The notes beneath the pieces were generated by a model that ran no database searches, was not told the DNA's origin, and saw only the letters and a program-made list of their open reading frames with translations. A program made the translations under genes and the position numbers. From Chryseobacterium gleum (GTDB lineage: Bacteria > Bacteroidota > Bacteroidia > Flavobacteriales_D > Crocinitomicaceae), in assembly GCA_943326825.2 (NCBI GenBank), contig CALPUT020000172.1:1-5941 (forward strand): a DNA stretch of 5,941 bases, read 5' to 3'. Each line of letters begins with the position of its first letter. Positions within the stretch are counted from its first letter, which is position 1. Positions 1-5,941 of this stretch are shown here, one piece after another.

Positions 1-3000
1 GTTATTACCTTGAGTGGAAGTGGCTGTAATGTTGTGACATCACAAAATGCAGTTATCGAGGTTATAGCAGACCCAACAATTAGTTTACAACCAGTTAGTG
101 CCTCATATTGTCAGAATGCCTCACCAGTTAGTGCACTTAGTGTCTCAGCAACAGGAGGAACAGGGACATTTTCCTATCAGTGGTATCGTAATACGACAAA
201 TTCTACTATCGGCGGAACATCAATAAGTGGGGCAACAAGTTCAAGTTATACTCCACCAGTTTCTGTTGTTGGAATCGTTTATTACTATTGTATTGTTGGT
301 CAAAGTGGTTTGAATTGTAGCGTTACATCTGCTACTGCTTATATTGATATTAATATTCCACCTAGTATTAACCAGCAACCTATATCTATTCAAAATTTAT
401 GTATTGGAGGGACACCAAATTTATTATTAGTTTCATATATAAATGGAAATAGTAGTGCAAATTATCAATGGTATGAAAATACTATTAATTCGACTGTAGG
501 TGGTTCTCCAATAATTGGAGCTAATTCAAATTCATATTTACCTTCTTCATCTCAAGCTGGTACATCTTATTATTATTGCGTTATTACATTTCAATATGGA
601 GGATGTTTAAATATTATTTCTAGTTCCTCACAAGTTAACGTTATAATTGATCCTATCATTACTAATCAACCAACTGTTTCTCAAATGATATGCCAAGGAA
701 CTACTTTATTTAGTCCTTTAAGTTTTTCATATAGTGGCGGCATAGGTAATTCTTTAATTTCATGGTATCAAGTTGGATCACCTGATATTCTATTAAATGG
801 AATTACAACTTCTTCTTTTCAACCAATTAATTATAATTCTTCAGGTACATATAATTACTATGCTATTATATCTTTTGATGGAAATGGTTGTGATAATACA
901 AGTACTTTGGTGGCAAAAGTTATTGTTAACCCAACTCCCAATATAAATAATTTAAGTGATACGTTGATTTGTAATAAAAGTAGATTGGATATAGATATTA
1001 ATTCGAATGTTCCTTCTAACATTCAATGGCATGCTGAATCAAATTCAAATGTTTCTGGTGAACTTTTCACAACACAAACATCTCATTTTATTAATGATTC
1101 TTTAATTAATAGCACCTCAATTCCACAATATGTAACTTATCACGTTATACCTACTTCTTTTCCTTATGGATGTCCTGGGCCAGACTCAACTATAGTCGTT
1201 CAAATTCAACCAGATATAACTTTATCAATGCAAACAAATATCGAGATTTGTAGTGGAAGTCCAGTAAATGGAATATTAATATCTAATGTTCCTTCAGATT
1301 TTAGTTGGTTTGTATCTGTTGATAATATTAATGTATTTGGTGAATCAATTCAACCCAGTTCAAGTAATTTAATAACTGATGTGCTAATAAATAATTCCAA
1401 TTTAAATCAAGTTGTTGTTTATTCGATTCAACCTATATCTATTTTTGGTGCTTGTATAGGAAATTCACAAACAATGGTTGTAACTGTTAAACCACCATTA
1501 TCTCTCTTAAACGAAGATACAATTACAATATGTAGTGGTGAAAACTTAAATATAAATTTAGTTGCCAATACAAATGTGACTTTTAATTGGTATGCTGACC
1601 AGTCATCAAATGTAATTAATGAAACAACAACTGTCATAACATCACCTTTAATAAATGATCAATTAATTAATAATACAAATAACGTGCAACAGGTTGACTA
1701 TCATGTTGTTGGAACTTCTAGTAATAATGGGTGTTCAAGTCCAATAATACCTTTAATAGTTTATGTTAACCCAATTCCTGAAGTATATGCAATTGATGAT
1801 TCTGTTTTATGTAATTCAATAAATTTTAATCCTATTTCATTTCAAGGTCCAGTCATTGGTACTTTATATAATTGGACAAATTCAAATCCTTCAATTGGAA
1901 TTCAAACTCAGGATGGTATTAATTCCACACCAGGTTTTTTATCTGTAAATAATGGTGTAATGAATGAGTCATCTATATTTTCAATTATACCTTCATTTAC
2001 AAATAATAATAAAACATGTATAGGTAATATTGAAAATTTCAAACTAACTGTAATGCCAACGCCTACAATTTTTTCAGTTCCAGACATTAATGTATGTAAT
2101 AATGTTCAAGTTGCTCAAACTATATTAACAGGTTCAATTAGTAATACTATTTTTGAATGGAATAATTCAAATACTTCAATTTCACTTAATTCTTCTGGAA
2201 TAGGTGATATTCCATCGTTTATTGCGTCTAATAATACGGATTTTATTCAAAATAGTATCGTTTCAGTCAAGCCTTTTCTAAACTCTGGAAAAACTCAATG
2301 TTTTGGTCAAATTGAACAATTTAATATATATGTTAATCCAAGTCCACATGTTCAAAATCAAGATATTGAAATATGTTCAGGTGAAAACACTAATATTAAT
2401 ATTATTACTAATGTAAATAGTAGTATACAATGGTTCGCAATACCTAATACAAATGTATTTAATGAAACTTCATTTCCAATTCAAATATCATCTTATATAA
2501 ATGATGTTCTATTGAATAATTCAACTGTTTCACAAATCGTTAATTATAAAATTACTCCTAAATCTTTATTTGGATGTATTGGACCTGATTCAATAATTAA
2601 TGTAAAAGTTAATCCATTACCTGTTCTTGATTTTTCAATATTAAACACACCTCTTTGTGAAATTCAGCCATTAATTTTTCAAAATAATTCAATTGGAAAT
2701 TATGATTTTAAATGGTATTTTGGAGATAATGATTCATCATATTTAGTAAATCCTATTCATACTTATTTAAATTATGGTCAATATAATATAAAATTAGTAG
2801 CGATTGATTTAATTAATGGTTGTATGAATTTTAAAGATAGTTTAATTATAATTTCGGACACTCCCTCAGCTTTATTTAATTATTCTGATAGTATAAGTTG
2901 TGAAATGTTAGAGGTTGTTTTTACTTCTGATACAATTAATTCAAATTGGAGTTATATTTGGGATTTTGGGAATGGTGATTATTCATATCAAAATGGTATT

Positions 3001-3645
3001 AGTGCTTATCAATTTATAAATAGTGGTTGTTATGATATTTCCTTATCAGTTACAAATAATTTTGGATGTCAGTCAAGCCAAAATGTAAATGATGCTATAT
3101 GTATTTTAAAGAAACCTGATGCTAGTTTTACAGTAGATAATCAAATTTTATCAACTTTAGAACCTATTGCTGTTTTTCACAACACTTCAACAAATTCTCA
3201 GAATTTTATATGGAATTTTGGTGATAATACTACAAGTATAGTAGAGAATCCAATACATATCTATCTAGGTAATCCTGCTAATTATGATGTAATTCTAGTA
3301 GCTAGTAATAATATAGGATGTGTTGATACTGCTAGAATCAATATTTTATTATTTCAAGATTTAAAATTATATGTGCCGAACACTTTTACTCCAAATGATG
3401 ATGAATATAACCAAGTGTTTTTGCCTATATTATCTGAAGGTTTTAAAGATTCTTCATATAAATTGTTGATATTTAATCGATGGGGTGAATTAATTTTTGA
3501 GTCTTATGATTATAAGACAGGTTGGGATGGTACTTATGGAGGCGTGATGGCCCAAGATGATACTTATACATGGAAAATATCAGTAGAATTATTGCAAAAT
3601 GCAGAAATTAAAATGTTTCATGGCCATGTAAATTTATTAAAATAA
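1..3645 (+). CDS. Large multidomain (Ig-like/PKD) surface or secreted protein with T9SS type B sorting domain, C-terminal part
   Basis: The frame is open from the first base, so the start lies upstream; 1,214 residues are visible. Residues 1-25 finish one Ig-like domain. Three Ig-like domains follow (about 26-120, 121-218, 219-313), with QWY near the middle and YYYC near the end of the first two. Next come six PKD-like domains of about 93 residues (314-874), then three PKD domains (875-1119) with WYFGD, WDFGNGD and WNFGDN motifs. A gliding-motility-associated C-terminal domain (1121-1214) ends the protein. Known biology: this last domain directs export across the outer membrane by the type IX system and surface attachment or release. 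Inferred role: adhesin, matrix or filamentous surface protein; no enzymatic domain is visible here. Any signal peptide or catalytic module would be in the missing N-terminal part. The TTG at position 10 is internal, not a true start. Confidence 0.93.
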   Translation, partial: VITLSGSGCNVVTSQNAVIEVIADPTISLQPVSASYCQNASPVSALSVSATGGTGTFSYQWYRNTTNSTIGGTSISGATSSSYTPPVSVVGIVYYYCIVGQSGLNCSVTSATAYIDINIPPSINQQPISIQNLCIGGTPNLLLVSYINGNSSANYQWYENTINSTVGGSPIIGANSNSYLPSSSQAGTSYYYCVITFQYGGCLNIISSSSQVNVIIDPIITNQPTVSQMICQGTTLFSPLSFSYSGGIGNSLISWYQVGSPDILLNGITTSSFQPINYNSSGTYNYYAIISFDGNGCDNTSTLVAKVIVNPTPNINNLSDTLICNKSRLDIDINSNVPSNIQWHAESNSNVSGELFTTQTSHFINDSLINSTSIPQYVTYHVIPTSFPYGCPGPDSTIVVQIQPDITLSMQTNIEICSGSPVNGILISNVPSDFSWFVSVDNINVFGESIQPSSSNLITDVLINNSNLNQVVVYSIQPISIFGACIGNSQTMVVTVKPPLSLLNEDTITICSGENLNINLVANTNVTFNWYADQSSNVINETTTVITSPLINDQLINNTNNVQQVDYHVVGTSSNNGCSSPIIPLIVYVNPIPEVYAIDDSVLCNSINFNPISFQGPVIGTLYNWTNSNPSIGIQTQDGINSTPGFLSVNNGVMNESSIFSIIPSFTNNNKTCIGNIENFKLTVMPTPTIFSVPDINVCNNVQVAQTILTGSISNTIFEWNNSNTSISLNSSGIGDIPSFIASNNTDFIQNSIVSVKPFLNSGKTQCFGQIEQFNIYVNPSPHVQNQDIEICSGENTNINIITNVNSSIQWFAIPNTNVFNETSFPIQISSYINDVLLNNSTVSQIVNYKITPKSLFGCIGPDSIINVKVNPLPVLDFSILNTPLCEIQPLIFQNNSIGNYDFKWYFGDNDSSYLVNPIHTYLNYGQYNIKLVAIDLINGCMNFKDSLIIISDTPSALFNYSDSISCEMLEVVFTSDTINSNWSYIWDFGNGDYSYQNGISAYQFINSGCYDISLSVTNNFGCQSSQNVNDAICILKKPDASFTVDNQILSTLEPIAVFHNTSTNSQNFIWNFGDNTTSIVENPIHIYLGNPANYDVILVASNNIGCVDTARINILLFQDLKLYVPNTFTPNDDEYNQVFLPILSEGFKDSSYKLLIFNRWGELIFESYDYKTGWDGTYGGVMAQDDTYTWKISVELLQNAEIKMFHGHVNLLK
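76..939 (+). repeat. Three tandem Ig-like domains within the surface protein
   Basis: Three units of about 95 residues (26-120, 121-218, 219-313) share a plan: a QP or NQP start, a Cys about 8-9 residues later, a central WY, and an aromatic-rich strand near the end (VYYYC, SYYYC, YNYYAI), closing with a proline-containing linker. The first two are closest, both with WY.NT.NST.GG around the middle. The third is more divergent and lacks the Cys of the YYYC motif. The units repeat at protein level; at DNA level they have diverged and I see no long identical runs. Confidence 0.75.
940..2622 (+). repeat. Six tandem PKD-like domains of two subtypes (order A-A-A-B-B-A)
   Basis: Units begin near residues 314, 406, 500, 594, 689 and 783, each 92-95 residues long and mostly closed by an N-P-x-P-type linker. 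Subtype A (units 1, 2, 3, 6) has a W-aromatic pair after a run of small polar residues, then an 'IND.LINNS' stretch and a 'V.Y.I.P....GC' strand. Subtype B (units 4 and 5) has 'W.NSN.SI', then a 'PSF..NN' stretch and a 'S..P.......C.G....F...V.P.P' ending. Every unit has a Cys near its start and one near its end, 67-69 residues apart (324/391, 417/485, 511/578, 604/673, 699/767, 792/859). Confidence 0.75.
3361..3642 (+). other. Gliding-motility-associated C-terminal domain (T9SS type B sorting signal)
   Basis: Residues 1121-1214. It opens with YVPNTFTPNDDEYNQVF (1124-1140), then IFNRWGELIFES (1157-1168), GWDGTYGG (1174-1181), a conserved Gln at 1185 followed by TYTWK (1188-1192), and ends with GHVNLLK just before the stop. 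This order of motifs is the signature of the CHU_C / type B sorting family. The family uses the whole domain of about 90 residues as the export signal. It is complete here, so the protein should be competent for T9SS export if the N-terminus is intact. Confidence 0.95.
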
Positions 3646-3767
3646 ATGACATTCAAATTAAATAGAACGAATAAATAAAATATTCTTTTTACAAATTTAT
3701 GTATGTTTAATGTTACAATAAATTAAAAAAAGCATATTAAAAAAAATGAAATTTAGAGCTATTTAAC
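3646..3767. other. AT-rich spacer after the surface-protein gene, no gene seen
   Basis: Runs of A and T dominate. I find no reading frame beyond a 10-codon ATG frame that begins directly after the stop codon, and no GC hairpin followed by a T-run on the plus strand. The end of the surface-protein transcript is therefore not explained by an obvious intrinsic terminator in this stretch. Confidence 0.6.
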
Positions 3768-3801
3768 AAAAAAAAGCCACTTATCATCAGACAAAAGGCT
3801 T
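3768..3801 (-). terminator. Intrinsic terminator for a minus-strand RNA
   Basis: Arms are 3774-3785 (AAGCCACTTATC) and 3790-3801 (GACAAAAGGCTT), with a 4-base loop at 3786-3789. Read as minus-strand RNA, 11 of the 12 positions pair (two are G-U) with one U-U mismatch, and the hairpin is followed by a U-run (plus-strand A-run 3768-3773). Read as plus-strand RNA, both G-U pairs become A-C mismatches and no T-run follows, so the signal is directional. It sits about 10 bases past the RNA-gene tail at 3811-3830, where a tRNA or tmRNA terminator would be expected. It may also stop antisense transcription entering the surface-protein gene. Confidence 0.65.
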
Positions 3802-3810
3802 ATGTTTTAG

Positions 3811-3830
3811 TGGAGTTGGAGGGTTTCGAA
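3811..3830 (-). other. 3'-end fragment of a tmRNA- or tRNA-Ala-like gene, candidate attachment site
   Basis: Read on the minus strand, the order is T-loop TTCGAAA (3830-3824), T-stem 3' arm CCCTC (3823-3819), acceptor 3' strand CAACTCC (3818-3812) and discriminator A (3811). The loop fits the TTCRANN rule. The acceptor has T at the position equivalent to 70, as in tmRNA and tRNA-Ala, where it forms the G3-U70 identity pair. Homology stops at the loop: the next five bases (TCGGT) cannot pair with CCCTC, and no matching acceptor 5' strand is seen up to 4240. It is therefore a tail, not a gene. A terminator follows directly. Inference: this is the half-site left by integration into an RNA gene's 3' end. 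An ordinary GC-richer stretch that merely resembles a T-arm is the alternative. Confidence 0.5.
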
Positions 3831-3878
3831 ACCGATCTATAATACCAAATTTATAAGGGTTTTAAAACTCTAAAATCG

Positions 3879-3898
3879 TATGGTAACACTTATGGTAA
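3879..3898 (+). repeat. Short direct repeat TATGGTAA x2
   Basis: TATGGTAA occurs at 3879-3886 and 3891-3898, 12 bases start to start. The pair lies about 50 bases from the RNA-gene tail and just upstream of a promoter-like sequence. It could be a protein-binding pair (operator or integrase arm site), but two 8-base copies in AT-rich DNA can also arise by chance. Confidence 0.25.
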
Positions 3899-3927
3899 TT
3901 GAGCTTATTGTTTTCAAAGTAAGTTTG
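3899..3927 (+). promoter_or_regulatory. Candidate Bacteroidota-type promoter
   Basis: TTG at 3899-3901 is followed after 18 bases by TAAGTTTG at 3920-3927, a full match to the TAnnTTTG -7 element used by the Bacteroidota primary sigma factor, at acceptable spacing from the -33 TTG. It would fire rightward into the WG-repeat fragment. It is the only full TAnnTTTG match with a suitably spaced TTG that I found on the plus strand of the gap. The motif is short and the region AT-rich, so this is a prediction only. Confidence 0.3.
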
Positions 3928-4240
3928 CTTTTACAAATATATAATTCATTCAATTGATTATGATGATATCACAATTTAAGAGTTTTTTATAGTTGTTGAA
4001 AAAAATAAAAAAATTGGTGTTTTTGATTTTAATGGGAATGTTTTATATCCAATAATATATGATGAAATAACGGACTGTAGTGATAAAAATTACTTTTTAA
4101 AATTTAATGATAAAAGTGGTCTCATTAATAATAAAGGAATTCTAATTTCCCATGTATTATTTGAAAATTTATATTGTTTTGATGGCAATATACCTAGCTT
4201 TGCAAAATATAATGGTAAATATTGTATTGTAACTTCTTAG
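3923..4240 (+). pseudogene. Decayed fragment of a WG-repeat (KWG) protein
   Basis: One frame (codons beginning at 3923, 3926 and so on) reads through three WG-like units of 33-34 residues. Their YDD/YDE/FEN anchors are at 3959, 4058 and 4160. The middle of the fragment reads KNKKIGVFDFNGNVLYP, then IIYDEIT, then FNDKSGLINNKG: the classic pattern of a K-x-G-[hydrophobic]2 strand, a D/N-x-x-G turn and a following Y-D-[DE]-I. A TAA stop at 3977-3979 interrupts the first unit in frame, and alignment continues on both sides of it. There is no ATG, GTG or TTG start in frame before the WG match; the frame opens after a stop at 3920-3922 and ends at TAG 4238-4240. In intact relatives many such units form a beta-propeller-like or solenoid fold of mostly unknown function. 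This looks like an internal remnant of a longer gene, possibly brought by an inserted element. A functional 86-residue product from 3980 is unlikely without a start codon. Confidence 0.65.
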
Positions 4241-4844
4241 CTTTAGATTCATTCAAAACATATAATTATTACCATAATATAATTAGTATTATTCAATTTA
4301 TTTGAAAGAATATTTTGAGGTTAATATCTAGAGACCAACTTATAAGGGATCTCAATCTTAGTCATATCAACATTTTTTTATTTTAGGAGTTATAATTGGA
4401 TCATTATAGTCTTTGAAATTTCTATCTTTTATAAAGTCTTAGATGCATTTATTCGAATCCTTAAAAAAAGTGGTGATAATATTTTTAATTCTAAACGAAG
4501 TTGCTGAATATAAATATTTTTTATGTTGATCTAATTTAATAGCATTTTGTCCTTTTCAAATCAACTTATTACTAACGCTAAAACTACTGTAAACTTTTTC
4601 ATGGTTTTTGAAGATTAATTTAATATGCAAATTTTCGAATAATACATTTTTATTAAATTAATATTACACTCTAAAAATTACCGATAATTCTTAATAAAAA
4701 TAGTTTTAATAAGCTTATATTTATAAAATTTGCTAGCAGAATAAACATTGTTTGCTGTCGGTGCAAATAGGGTTTTAAAATCGCGTATTTTTAAAGTTAT
4801 TTACTGATAAGCAAGATGATATATAATCATTAAAAAAGTATAGT
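4241..4844. other. AT-rich region without a recognisable gene
   Basis: About 600 bases, with GC as low as about 13% at 4621-4680 by hand count. Stops are dense in all frames I read. The longest ATG frame I noted on the plus strand (4443-4529, 28 codons) has no recognisable features. No tRNA, CRISPR array or insertion-sequence gene is visible. The only structured element I can point to is the hairpin at 4728-4768. No convincing promoter for the VWA gene was found here, although one must exist here or further upstream if that gene is transcribed alone. Confidence 0.6.
4728..4768 (+). promoter_or_regulatory. Imperfect hairpin upstream of the VWA gene, role unknown
   Basis: The outer arms are ATTTGC (4728-4733) and GCAAAT (4763-4768). 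The inner arms are AGCAGA (4735-4740) and TTTGCT (4751-4756), six pairs including one G-T, with a 10-base loop. The sides are joined by an asymmetric 1/6-base internal loop. It ends 76 bases before the ATG of the VWA gene and is richer in GC than its surroundings. It could be a leader structure, a protein site or a decayed terminator. No clean T-run follows (AGGGTTTT), so I do not call it a terminator. Confidence 0.25.
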
Positions 4845-5941
4845 ATGAAAGGAATTCAATTTGATCTAGGGAAAGGATTTATTTTCAGTAAACATGTACC
4901 AAAAGAAATATCTCATTTTGATAGAGTATTTGACATCTTTAAAGAATTGCTTACACATACTTCTGGAAATGTCGAAGAAGCCTTTGAATGGTTGGACGTA
5001 CTGGACAAAGAATATTCAATTTTTACTAACGAATATACCTTAGCTGATTTTGAAGAAGATCTAAAGAAACGAGGTTATATCAAAGAAGAAATCGATACTG
5101 AAGATGGTAATGCTGGTAAAGGAAAAGGGAAGAACTTGCTCACAGCCAAAATGGAATCTGCACTTCGTGAATTTGCCTTGGACCAAATTTTCGGTAAACT
5201 GAAAAAAAGCGGAATAGGAAATCATAAAACAACAAAGATAGGAGTTGGAGATGAACGGGATGGAGACAGCCGAACCTTTCAATACGGAGATGATCTTGCC
5301 TTGGTAAACATGACCGAAAGTTTAAAAAATGCGCAGATCAATCACGGGATTTCAGATCTTAAACTTACTGAAAATGATTTGATTGTTGATGAGACAAAAC
5401 ACAAAGCTCAAATGAGTACTGTTTTGATGATTGATATTAGTCACTCGATGATTTTATATGGAGAAGATCGAATCACACCGGCAAAAAAAGTCGCTATGGC
5501 TTTGGTGGAATTAATCAATCGGAAATACCCTAAAGATACGATAGATATTATCGTTTTCGGAAACGAGGCATGGCCAATTAAAGTAAAAGATTTGCCTTAT
5601 TTAAAAGTAGGACCTTATCACACCAATACTGTTGCAGGCTTAGAATTAGCAATGGATATTTTGCGAAGAAAACGAAATACCAACAAACAAATCTTCATGA
5701 TTACAGATGGTAAACCAAGTTGCGTTAAATTACCCAATGGTGAATTTTACAAAAATAGCAACGGTTTAGATGAAATGATAGTAGGACAATGCCTAAATAA
5801 AGCGGCACAAGCCCGAAAATTAAAAATTCCGATCACCACATTTATGATTGCGCAAGATCCTTATTTGAGACAATTTGTGGAATTATTTACTGCGCAAAAC
5901 AAAGGGAAAGCTTTCTTAACAGGTCTATCAGGTTTGGGACA
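4845..5941 (+). CDS. VWA-domain protein with complete MIDAS site, likely partner of a MoxR/ChlI-type AAA+ ATPase (3' end missing)
   Basis: The ATG at 4845 opens an uninterrupted frame of 365 residues running off the window. The VWA domain begins near residue 192 with the MIDAS motif DISHS (D197, S199, S201). The other metal-site positions are present: Thr at 260 or 262 in HTNT, and the TDG motif (T287, D288). The N-terminal 190 residues are charged and partly helical-looking, with a Gly/Lys-rich linker at 88-97. No signal peptide or membrane segment is seen, so it should be cytoplasmic. Family knowledge: such ChlD-like VWA proteins pair with AAA+ ATPases of the magnesium-chelatase/MoxR type as chaperone or metal-insertion machines. 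From memory, relatives end about 15-25 residues beyond a conserved TGLSGLG stretch, which is where the window stops. The partner ATPase is not upstream; it may follow. No strong Shine-Dalgarno is present, as is common in this phylum; the A-rich stretch at 4832-4837 precedes the start. GC is about 38-40%, clearly above the upstream spacer. Confidence 0.85.
   Translation, partial: MKGIQFDLGKGFIFSKHVPKEISHFDRVFDIFKELLTHTSGNVEEAFEWLDVLDKEYSIFTNEYTLADFEEDLKKRGYIKEEIDTEDGNAGKGKGKNLLTAKMESALREFALDQIFGKLKKSGIGNHKTTKIGVGDERDGDSRTFQYGDDLALVNMTESLKNAQINHGISDLKLTENDLIVDETKHKAQMSTVLMIDISHSMILYGEDRITPAKKVAMALVELINRKYPKDTIDIIVFGNEAWPIKVKDLPYLKVGPYHTNTVAGLELAMDILRRKRNTNKQIFMITDGKPSCVKLPNGEFYKNSNGLDEMIVGQCLNKAAQARKLKIPITTFMIAQDPYLRQFVELFTAQNKGKAFLTGLSGLG

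Noticed and set aside
10..12. TTG at position 10 as the start of the large protein
   Set aside because: The frame is open from position 1 and the first 25 residues are the tail of another Ig-like domain, so the real start is upstream.
1428..1637. Minus-strand open frame of 69 codons inside the surface-protein gene
   Set aside because: It is antisense to well-supported PKD-like domains; the peptide shows no recognisable motif.
3646..3678. ATG frame directly after the stop of the large gene
   Set aside because: Only 10 codons, low complexity, with no sign of a start site or of a conserved peptide.
3811..4240. A complete tmRNA or tRNA gene on the minus strand
   Set aside because: The T-stem 5' arm does not pair, no acceptor 5' strand complementary to CAACTCC (such as GGGGTTG or GGAGTTG) was found on the minus strand, and the would-be body overlaps a plus-strand WG-repeat reading frame.
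4331..4353. GAGA...TCTC inverted pair as an insertion-sequence end or terminator
   Set aside because: Only four clean pairs, extended only by bulging; no matching partner end and no T-run.
4443..4529. Short plus-strand ATG frame of 28 codons in the gap
   Set aside because: No ribosome site, no homologous-looking motif, and its length is expected by chance.
5061..5282. Minus-strand open frame of 73 codons inside the VWA gene
   Set aside because: It is antisense to the conserved N-terminal part of the VWA protein and is a shadow frame; its hydrophobic look comes from reading A-rich codons backwards.
1..5941. CRISPR array, defence system or transposase gene
   Set aside because: No regularly spaced identical repeats, nuclease motifs or transposase-like frames were seen on either strand; the repeats present are protein domains diverged at DNA level.

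Overview
The window looks like AT-rich chromosomal DNA from a member of the Bacteroidota, most likely a flavobacterium-like lineage. The clearest evidence is the C-terminus of the first gene. It carries the gliding-motility-associated, type B sorting domain of the type IX secretion system (T9SS), which is confined to this phylum.

Layout. (1) Positions 1-3645 hold the last 1,214 codons of a very large secreted or surface protein whose start lies upstream. It is a string of immunoglobulin-like, PKD-like and PKD domains ending in the sorting domain. (2) Positions 3646-4844 are a gene-poor, very AT-rich stretch of about 1.2 kb. On the minus strand, around 3768-3830, it contains what looks like the last 20 nucleotides of a tmRNA- or tRNA-Ala-like gene followed by a well-formed intrinsic terminator, but no body of that RNA gene. 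This is the usual footprint of integration into the 3' end of a tRNA or tmRNA gene. On the plus strand at 3923-4240 lies a decayed fragment of a WG-repeat (KWG) protein with an internal stop and no start codon. I find no gene in the remaining 600 bases. (3) Positions 4845-5941 hold the first 365 codons of an intact-looking VWA-domain protein with a complete MIDAS metal site. It resembles the VWA partners of MoxR/magnesium-chelatase-type AAA+ ATPases. Its end lies outside the window.

The two coding genes have no evident functional link. The first is an exported adhesin-like or structural protein and the second a soluble cytoplasmic protein of higher GC. The region between them looks like a recombination scar: an RNA-gene tail, a broken gene and AT-rich filler. 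No complete new system is visible. The most useful lead is the RNA-gene tail as a possible boundary of an integrated element.
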